From an uncultured Pseudomonadota bacterium (GTDB lineage: Bacteria; Pseudomonadota; Gammaproteobacteria; Steroidobacterales; Steroidobacteraceae), in assembly GCA_946479515.1 (NCBI GenBank), contig CAMLGF010000046.1:1-28724 (forward strand): 28,724 nt of DNA. Reading direction: 5' to 3'. Made by a program: the position numbers and the translations under genes. Within the stretch, counting starts at the first letter, position 1; every line of letters starts with the position of its first letter. Shown here piece after piece: positions 23,142-28,724 of this stretch. Under the pieces are notes generated by a model that saw nothing but the letters and a program-made list of their open reading frames with translations, was not told the DNA's origin and did no database searches.

Positions 23142-24674
23142 ATGAATGCGGATCGAAGAATCAGGCGGATCGCCGTCGTCGGCGGCGGCACCGCCGGGTG
23201 GACTGCCGCCGCGATGTTGAATCGCAAACTCGGCGGGCAGTGCTCCATCCATGTCGTGGACACGCCAGAGCCGGCGTCGCCAGGACATGCGGAGGCCACG
23301 CTGCCGAGCGTGCTCGAGCTGCTCCGCTTCCTCGGCGTCGACCAGAACGAGTTCGTGGAGAAGACGCAATCGACCTATTCGCTCGGCACCCGCTTCGTCG
23401 ACTGGGCGGCGCCCGGCGAGTCGTTCTGGCATCCGTTCGGCGCGTTCGGCGCGTTGATCGAGCGCCGGCCGTTCTATCACTTCTGGCACAAGGCGCGCGC
23501 GCAGGGCCTGAAGCTCAGGAGCGAGCTGTTCAGCCAGGAAATCTCCTTCGCGCAGGCCAACCGCTTCATTTTTCCGACCAACACCCTGGGCGTCGCGCCG
23601 CAGCTGCGTTACGCGCTGCACGTCGACGGCGCGCTGTACGCGCGTTTCCTGCGCGCCATCGCCGAGCGCGGCGGCGTGATCCGCCTGGAACGCAAGGTAG
23701 TTAGTGCGACGCACCGCGAGGACGGCTCGCTGGACGAGCTCAAGTTCGAGGACGGCGGCACGTTGCGGGCCGACCTGTTCATCGACTGCACGGGAGCGCG
23801 CGCCCAGCTCATCGGTGAGTTCATGGGCGAGGGCTATCAGGACTGGTCGACATGGCTGCCCTGCGACCGCGCGCTGGCCGTGCCCGCCGCGCTTGCCGAC
23901 GTGCGCCCGCCGTACGTGCAGATTGCGGCACGCCCTGCCGGCTGGCAGATGCGCATGGCCCTGCAGCAGGTGGTGACCCATTCGCTGGTGTACGCCAGCG
24001 CGAACCAGCGCGACGACGAGGCGCGACAGGCATTGCTGGCGGAGACCGGCGAGGCGCTCACCGAGCTCCGGCTGCAGGCCTTCGCCAATGGACGCCGCAC
24101 GCATTTCTGGCGGGGCAACGTGGTCGCGGTCGGTGCCTCGGCCGGTTTCATCGAGCCGCTCACCGCGGCCGAGCAACACCTGACCAGCAATGCCGTGTTC
24201 AACCTGCTCGACCATTTTCCGGACCGTCAGTTTGACCCCGCCAACATCGCAAGCTACAACGCGATCACCGGCGACGAGTTCGAGCGCATCCGTGATTTCA
24301 CCCTGCTGCATTACCGCCTGTCGCGCCGCGACGATTCGCCCTTCTGGCGCGGGTTCGCCGAGCGCGAAGTGCCCGAGTCGGTGGCCCGGCGCATCGAGAT
24401 GTACCGCGCGGCCGGCCGCATCGTGCTGCCCCAGCCAGAGCTGTTCAACGAGCTCGATTGGTTCTGGATCTTCGAAGGCACGGGCGTGGTGCCCCGTGAC
24501 TACGACCCGCTCGTCGACACGATCGACTACGAGCAGGTCAAGCGCCTGATGCTCGCCATCACCCAGAAGGTGACCGCAGACACCGCGGCCGCGCCCACGC
24601 ACGACAGCTTCTTCGCGCAGGCCAATGCCCGGCTCGCCGGAGTGCGCAGGTCAGCGGTGCAATCGGCGGGTTGA
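23142..24674 (+). CDS. Tryptophan-halogenase-like flavoprotein lacking halogenase hallmarks
   Basis: This 510-residue protein has the fold of flavin-dependent tryptophan halogenases: FAD motif GGGTAGW (14-20), HAEATLPSVLELLRFLGVD, LFIDCTGAR, and SAGFIEPLTAAEQHLTSNAV (E338). The catalytic lysine, normally in a T-Y-K-L-G-x-R-F context, is Ser80 (QSTYSLGTRFVDW). The WxWxIP motif reads W268-Q-M-R-M-A273. Tryptophan halogenation is therefore unlikely; a flavin oxidase, monooxygenase or other role is possible. Such proteins are frequent beside TonB receptors and glycan genes in Xanthomonadales and Caulobacterales without known function. The ATG at 23142 was chosen because the FAD motif then starts near residue 10; the Shine-Dalgarno is weak. 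The stop overlaps the kinase start (TGATG). Confidence 0.88.
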   Translation: MNADRRIRRIAVVGGGTAGWTAAAMLNRKLGGQCSIHVVDTPEPASPGHAEATLPSVLELLRFLGVDQNEFVEKTQSTYSLGTRFVDWAAPGESFWHPFGAFGALIERRPFYHFWHKARAQGLKLRSELFSQEISFAQANRFIFPTNTLGVAPQLRYALHVDGALYARFLRAIAERGGVIRLERKVVSATHREDGSLDELKFEDGGTLRADLFIDCTGARAQLIGEFMGEGYQDWSTWLPCDRALAVPAALADVRPPYVQIAARPAGWQMRMALQQVVTHSLVYASANQRDDEARQALLAETGEALTELRLQAFANGRRTHFWRGNVVAVGASAGFIEPLTAAEQHLTSNAVFNLLDHFPDRQFDPANIASYNAITGDEFERIRDFTLLHYRLSRRDDSPFWRGFAEREVPESVARRIEMYRAAGRIVLPQPELFNELDWFWIFEGTGVVPRDYDPLVDTIDYEQVKRLMLAITQKVTADTAAAPTHDSFFAQANARLAGVRRSAVQSAG

Positions 24675-25624
24675 TGTCGTCCACTGCCAAACTACTGGCC
24701 GGCGTGGAACTGGGCGGCACCAAGTGCGTGTGCATCCTGGGCACGGGTCCCGACGATGTGCGCGCCATCGAGCGCCTGCCCACGGGCGAGCGCGAAGAGA
24801 CCCTGCGGCAGATCGAGACGGTGCTCGAGCGGTGGCGGCTGCATTACGGCGCGCCGCGTGCGCTCGGCATCGCCTCCTTCGGGCCCGTCGACCTGCGTGC
24901 CGATTCGCCCACCTATGGCTTCGTCACTTCCACCAGCAAGCTGGGCTGGCGCCACACCGACGTGGCACTGCGCCTGGCGCGCCCGCTGGCGGTGCCCGTG
25001 GGCTTCGATACCGACGTGAATGGCGCGGCGCTGGCCGAAGGGCGCTGGGGCGCGGCGCGCGGGCTCGGCGATTACGCCTACGTCACGGTGGGCACCGGCA
25101 TCGGCGTGGGCTCCATCGTGCGCGGCCGTTCCATCTTCGGCATCAATCACACCGAGCTCGGGCACATCCGCGTGGCGCGCAAGCCGGGGGACACGTTTCC
25201 CGGCGTGTGCCCCTATCACGGCGACTGCATCGAAGGCCTGGCGTCCGGGCCGGCCATCGAGAAGCGCGTCGGCGGACCGGCGGCGCAGCTCGCGCCGGAT
25301 GACCCGGCCTGGGACTACGTCGTGCATGGGTTGGCGCAGCTGCTGCACACCATGGTGCTGACCACCGCGCCGCAACGCATCTTCCTCGGCGGCGGCGTGA
25401 TGGATGGCCAGGCGCAGTTGTTCGAACGCATTCGCCAGGAGCTCAAGCGCAGCCTCAACGGTTACGTCGAGGCGCCGCAGCTCGAGCAGGACCTGGCGCG
25501 CTTCATCGTGCCGCCGGGGCTGGGCACCATGGCGGGGCCGCTCGGCGCACTGGCGCTGGCCGCCGACGCCGAATTGCTGGCTGCCGGAAAACCGCAGGCC
25601 GTGGCTGCCGCCGCGTCGAGATGA
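24674..25624 (+). CDS. ROK-family sugar kinase, fructokinase type
   Basis: This 316-residue kinase has an ATP-binding loop GVELGGTKC, catalytic Asp114 in DTDVN, GTGIGVG, and a zinc site of the bacterial fructokinase type: ELGH (H164) followed by C179-P-Y-H182-G-D-C185-IEG. That site differs from the CxCGxxGC motif of glucokinases and NagK. It phosphorylates a hexose, most likely fructose, giving fructose-6-phosphate. It shares one base with the halogenase-like stop and overlaps the ROK regulator by four bases. With the AGE-family isomerase two genes downstream, it would form a mannose to fructose to fructose-6-phosphate route. The symbol mak or manK is plausible but not proven. Confidence 0.88.
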   Translation: MSSTAKLLAGVELGGTKCVCILGTGPDDVRAIERLPTGEREETLRQIETVLERWRLHYGAPRALGIASFGPVDLRADSPTYGFVTSTSKLGWRHTDVALRLARPLAVPVGFDTDVNGAALAEGRWGAARGLGDYAYVTVGTGIGVGSIVRGRSIFGINHTELGHIRVARKPGDTFPGVCPYHGDCIEGLASGPAIEKRVGGPAAQLAPDDPAWDYVVHGLAQLLHTMVLTTAPQRIFLGGGVMDGQAQLFERIRQELKRSLNGYVEAPQLEQDLARFIVPPGLGTMAGPLGALALAADAELLAAGKPQAVAAAASR

Positions 25625-26838
25625 GCGGGCGCTCCGGCAAGTCTTCCGGTGCGCGGGGGATGCAGCTCTCCGGCACGAACCTGGAACGCGCCGGGGATCA
25701 CAACCAGCGGGTCACGTTGCACGCCATCCGCGTGAGCGGGCCGATCACGCGCGCCGAGCTCGCCGCGATCACCGGCCTCACGGCCCCGGCCATCGCCAAC
25801 ATCACCAAGCGCCTGCTGGTCGACAAGCTGATCCAGGAAGCGGGGCAGCGACGCGGCGGGCGCGGCCAGCCGGCGACGCGGCTGGTCATCAATCCCGACA
25901 GCTGGTTTTCGCTGGGGCTGAACGTCGACCGGGACCACATCACGCTGGTGGTGCTCGATTTCGAAGGGCGGGTGCGCGCGCGCGCCTCGCGCGAGGTGAA
26001 CTTCGCGCTGCCCGAGGACGTGGAGCAGTTCTTCGCCAAGTCCGCGGCCAAACTACTCGACAGCGTGGGCATCGGTCGCGAGCGCCTGGCCGGCATCGGT
26101 GTGGCGCTGCCCGACGACATGCCGCGCGCCGCGACCCTGCCGCAGCAACCCGCCAGTTACGGCATCTGGGCGTCCACGGACGTGTCCTCGCTGCTCACCC
26201 GCACGCTGCCCGTGCCGGTGTTCGTGGAGAACGATGCAGCTGCCGCCACCATGGGCGAGATGCAGTTCGGGCTCGGCAAGAAGCACCAGACGTTCTTCTA
26301 CATCCTGATCACCGCGGCGCTGGGCGGCAGCCTGGTGATCGACGGCAACCACTTCCGCGGCGCCACGGGCCGCAGCGGCGAGCTCGGCATGCTGCGCGGG
26401 CGCGATGCCAGCGGCCAGGAACGCCAGATCCAGAACATCGTCTCGCTGTCCGCGCTGTACAGCCTGCTCGCCGCGCAGGGCTGCAAGGTCTCCGCGCCGC
26501 ACGAGCTCACGGAGTTGCCGGCCGACGGCCAGGCCGTCATCGACGCATGGGTTGCTTCGGCGGTCGATGCGCTGACCGAGCCGGTGGTGGCCATCAATTG
26601 CCTGGTGAATCCCGAAGTCATTCTCATCGGCGGACGGCTGCCCGCGGCCATCGTCGACAAGATCGCGAGCGGCCTGAACCAGCGCCTGTCCGCCTACGGT
26701 GGCAGCATCCCGGCCATGGCGCCCGTAGCGCGCGCCGCGCTGTGCGACGATGCGCCGGCGGTGGGTGCCGCCATCCTGCCGTTCAGCCACCGATTGCTTC
26801 CGACTCGCACCGCGCTCATGAAGGTCGCGGCGTCCTGA
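25621..26838 (+). CDS. ROK-family transcriptional regulator without zinc motif
   Basis: This 405-residue protein has an N-terminal winged helix-turn-helix (residues ~30-75: ITRAELAAITGLTAPAIANI, then KRLLVDKLIQEAG) and a C-terminal ROK sugar-binding domain (FVENDAAAATMGE around 201-213, with N204-D205; ALGGSLVIDG). The ROK zinc signature is missing: the usual ELGH is ELGML and no CxCGxxGC follows, which differs from NagC and Mlc. It probably represses or activates the surrounding sugar genes in response to a sugar or sugar phosphate. The gene overlaps the kinase gene by ATGA and is followed by an array of 16-base repeats before the transporter gene. Confidence 0.9.
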   Translation: MSGRSGKSSGARGMQLSGTNLERAGDHNQRVTLHAIRVSGPITRAELAAITGLTAPAIANITKRLLVDKLIQEAGQRRGGRGQPATRLVINPDSWFSLGLNVDRDHITLVVLDFEGRVRARASREVNFALPEDVEQFFAKSAAKLLDSVGIGRERLAGIGVALPDDMPRAATLPQQPASYGIWASTDVSSLLTRTLPVPVFVENDAAAATMGEMQFGLGKKHQTFFYILITAALGGSLVIDGNHFRGATGRSGELGMLRGRDASGQERQIQNIVSLSALYSLLAAQGCKVSAPHELTELPADGQAVIDAWVASAVDALTEPVVAINCLVNPEVILIGGRLPAAIVDKIASGLNQRLSAYGGSIPAMAPVARAALCDDAPAVGAAILPFSHRLLPTRTALMKVAAS

Positions 26839-26880
26839 CCAGAAAGCAAATTGTCCAGAAAGCCAATTTTCCAGAAATCT
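26839..26880 (+). repeat. 16-base tandem repeat array in the regulator-transporter gap
   Basis: CCAGAAA recurs at 26839, 26855 and 26871 with exact 16-base spacing. The first two units differ at two positions (CCAGAAAGCAAATTGT and CCAGAAAGCCAATTTT), and the third is partial. The array starts right after the regulator stop codon and ends 12 bases before the transporter ATG. It may be a cluster of regulator sites or a replication-slippage product. Confidence 0.7.
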
Positions 26881-26892
26881 CCGGGGGGACCG

Positions 26893-28179
26893 ATGAACGT
26901 CGACGACAAGTACAAGGGCATGTGGAAGGGCTTCGTGACGGTGATCACGCTGTTCTTCATGTGGGGCTTCATCACCGTGTCGGTCGATCCGCTGATCGCC
27001 GCGCTGAAGGCCATCTTCGAACTGACTTACGCGCAGGCCATGCTCACGCAGTTCGCATTCTTCACGGCCTACTTCGTCGTGTCGCTGCCGGCGGCAACGT
27101 TGATCGCGCGTCTCGGCAACAGCAAATCCATCATTTTCGCGCTGGGGGTGATGGTGCTCGGGTGTCTTGTCATCCCGCTGGCGACCAAGTTCGATACCTA
27201 CTCGCTGGTGCTGGTGGGCCTGTTCGTGATCGCCAGCGGCATCACCATCCTGCAGGTGGTCGCCAACCCGCTCGCGGCGGCCCTGGGCCGTCCGGAGCGC
27301 TCGCACTTCCGCCTGACGTTCTCGCAGACGTTCAACTCGTTCGGCACGTGGCTGGCGCCGATCCTGGTGTCGCCCATCATCCTGGCGGGCGGCATCTTCG
27401 CGGTGACCCACGGCGCGGAAGTGACGCCCGAGTTGCGCGCCGACTCGTTCCGCCGCATCGACTCGGTGTTCTTCGCGATCGCGGGCGCGCTGGTGCTGCT
27501 GGCGCTGTTCATCTTCGCCTTCCGCAAGCTTCTCGATGTGACCAAGCCGGTAGACGAGGGCCAGCGTCCGTCCATCGCCACCGCGTTCCAGTCGCGCTGG
27601 GCCGTGTTCGGCGCCGTGGCGATCTTCCTGTACGTGGGCGCCGAGGTGTCCATCGGCAGCGCGATGACCAACTTCCTGCACGAGCCCGACATGCTCAACA
27701 TCCCGATGGAGGAGGCCGGCAAGATGGTCGGCTACTACTGGGGTGGCGCGATGGTGGGCCGGCTCGTCGGCAGCATCCTGCTGTTCGTTGTGAAACAGCG
27801 TGCGCCCTGGTTGCTGGCGCTGTTCGCGCTCGGCGCCGCCACGCTGTGCGTCATCGTCTCGCAGACGCACGGTTCCACGGCCGCATACCTCGCCCTGTCG
27901 ATCGGCCTGTTCAATTCGATCATGTTCCCGGTGATCTTCACGGCGACGCTCGAGCGTTCCACCGCGGCACCCGCGGCCACGTCCGGACTGCTGTGCCTGG
28001 CCATCGTCGGCGGCGCGGTGCTGCCCTATGTGTTCGGCTCGATCGCCGATGCGGCCGGGTTGCACGCCGCGTACTTCCTGCCGGCCGTGGCCTATCTGCT
28101 GATCGTCGTCTTCGCCGTGTCGGCCACCAAGGCCAGGACCTATGAGCACGGCACGGCGGCTGCCGGCGCGAGCCACTGA
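26893..28179 (+). CDS. FucP-type (FHS family) sugar MFS transporter
   Basis: This 428-residue, 12-TM inner-membrane protein belongs to the fucose/glucose/galactose:H+ symporter group. It starts with LFFMWGFITVSVDPL, keeping the conserved acidic residue of TM1. It continues with LTQFAFFTAYFVVSLPA, VVANPLAAALG, LTFSQTFNSFGTWLAPI, YVGAEVSIGSAMTNFL and GLFNSIMFPVIFTATLE. Family members carry fucose, glucose, galactose or mannose with protons. GGGGGGA precedes the ATG closely. The preceding ROK regulator and the downstream AGE-family isomerase make mannose a reasonable substrate (ManP-like), an inference from pathway logic. Confidence 0.92.
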   Translation: MNVDDKYKGMWKGFVTVITLFFMWGFITVSVDPLIAALKAIFELTYAQAMLTQFAFFTAYFVVSLPAATLIARLGNSKSIIFALGVMVLGCLVIPLATKFDTYSLVLVGLFVIASGITILQVVANPLAAALGRPERSHFRLTFSQTFNSFGTWLAPILVSPIILAGGIFAVTHGAEVTPELRADSFRRIDSVFFAIAGALVLLALFIFAFRKLLDVTKPVDEGQRPSIATAFQSRWAVFGAVAIFLYVGAEVSIGSAMTNFLHEPDMLNIPMEEAGKMVGYYWGGAMVGRLVGSILLFVVKQRAPWLLALFALGAATLCVIVSQTHGSTAAYLALSIGLFNSIMFPVIFTATLERSTAAPAATSGLLCLAIVGGAVLPYVFGSIADAAGLHAAYFLPAVAYLLIVVFAVSATKARTYEHGTAAAGASH

Positions 28180-28198
28180 GCGGAGTAAGATCTGCCTC

Positions 28199-28724
28199 AT
28201 GGACGACAGGACACGCATCCGCGACCTGCACGCCCGGCTCTCGGGCTGGCTGCTGGACGCCGCTTATCCGCTGTGGTCCACGAAGGGCGTGGACCCGGCG
28301 GGCGGCTACTTCGAGCGGCTCGGCCAGGACGGCAAGCCGCTGCCCGACCGCCGGCGTTCGCGGGTCACTCCGCGGCAGGCGTACTGCTTCGCCATGGGTC
28401 CGTCGCTGGGCTGGCGCGGCGACGCGGCGGGCCTGGTGAAGCATGGCCTGGATTTCTGGTACGCGAAGTTCCAGCGTCCCGACGGCTTGTTCCGCACGCT
28501 GATCAACGCGGATTTCTCGGTGGCCGACGACCGCGCGCTCACCTACGACCAGGCCTTCGGACTGCTGGCTTTCAATCTGGCCGCGACGCTCGGCGCGGAG
28601 TGGTGCGCCGAGCGCGAGCGCCAGGCGCACGAGCTCTTGCAGAGCCTGCTGCGTCTCACGCGCCGTGCCGATGGCAGCTTCGAAAACGGCGTGCCGGCCA
28701 GCCTGCCGCTCGAGTCGAATCCGC
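28199..28724 (+). CDS. AGE-family sugar isomerase/epimerase (3' truncated by window)
   Basis: Only the first 175 residues are inside the window. They match the N-terminus of the N-acylglucosamine 2-epimerase/mannose isomerase family: WLLDAAYPLWSTKGVDPAGG, YFERL, RRSRVTPRQAYCFAMG, GLFRTLINADFSV and LTYDQAFGLLAF. The family folds as an (alpha/alpha)6 barrel and interconverts sugars such as mannose/fructose or N-acetylglucosamine/N-acetylmannosamine. No N-acetylglucosamine gene is nearby, while a fructokinase is, so mannose isomerase is favoured. The ATG at 28199 lies 19 bases after the FucP-type stop; a GGAG 13 bases upstream is rather distant. It is the fifth gene of the plus-strand operon from 23142. 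Confidence 0.88.
   Translation, partial: MDDRTRIRDLHARLSGWLLDAAYPLWSTKGVDPAGGYFERLGQDGKPLPDRRRSRVTPRQAYCFAMGPSLGWRGDAAGLVKHGLDFWYAKFQRPDGLFRTLINADFSVADDRALTYDQAFGLLAFNLAATLGAEWCAERERQAHELLQSLLRLTRRADGSFENGVPASLPLESNP

Noticed and set aside
23003..23299. N-terminal extension of the GH3 gene
   Set aside because: The open frame continues upstream, but the signal peptide and AGGAG site place the start at 23002, and the extension would overlap the halogenase-like gene.
26839..26880. CRISPR-like repeats
   Set aside because: The units are 16 bases and directly adjacent with no spacers or cas genes.
25404..28145. Plus-strand 913-codon frame across kinase, regulator and FucP-type genes
   Set aside because: It is a frame-shifted shadow over three well-recognised genes, His/Arg/Gly-rich without domains.
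26053..28218. Minus-strand 721-codon frame opposite regulator and transporter
   Set aside because: It is antisense to two clear genes; the composition is that of a GC-driven shadow frame.

Overview
The window looks like chromosomal DNA of a high-GC, aerobic Gram-negative bacterium, most likely a gammaproteobacterium near Xanthomonadales/Steroidobacterales. The support is a TonB-dependent receptor, SthA-type transhydrogenase, OmpA-like and lipoprotein envelope proteins, a YbiI protein very close to the enterobacterial one, and a halogenase-like/sugar cluster of the kind common in those orders. The taxon is an inference from gene content. I found no rRNA, tRNA, CRISPR array, integrase, transposase or phage gene. 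Coding density is high and most operons are joined by 4-base ATGA start/stop overlaps.

Region 1 (1-6253): a secreted Ig/fibronectin-III-like protein, then a four-gene minus-strand operon. It encodes a PspA/IM30-family protein (ESCRT-III superfamily), a AAA+ ATPase with a degenerate N-terminal half, a two-TM coiled-coil protein, and a membrane-anchored fusion of a solute-binding-protein fold with a C-terminal OmpA peptidoglycan-binding domain. This envelope-maintenance operon is the strongest candidate here for a poorly described system. Region 2 (6254-12126): a secreted M20 metallopeptidase, a TPR-sulfotransferase and a TonB-dependent receptor, all plus strand.

Region 3 (12127-17316, all minus strand): SthA coupled to an HDOD protein, then an ECF sigma factor with a C-terminal TPR-like extension (ECF42 type), a DGPF/YCII protein, a VOC protein and a four-TM protein. 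A candidate ECF42 promoter lies just upstream of the DGPF gene.

Region 4 (17317-28724): a carbohydrate cluster. It has a sugar-porter MFS and an exported SGNH hydrolase (plus), a GH3 lipoprotein (minus), and, divergent from GH3, a tryptophan-halogenase-like flavoprotein, a ROK fructokinase, a ROK regulator, a FucP-type MFS and an AGE-family isomerase/epimerase that runs off the window. Isomerase plus fructokinase plus FucP-type porter suggests mannose to fructose to fructose-6-phosphate. With GH3 and a possible deacetylase, an acetylated glucomannan-like substrate is a reasonable guess. The halogenase-like protein lacks both the catalytic lysine and an intact WxWxIP motif.

Inside region 4, a block of about 0.76 kb holds ybiI and an orphan acyl-carrier-like gene. 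It is bracketed by two inverted copies of a 45-nt REP-like element. Each copy starts on the last base of a TAA stop codon and keeps a CTAG hairpin with a compensatory base change.
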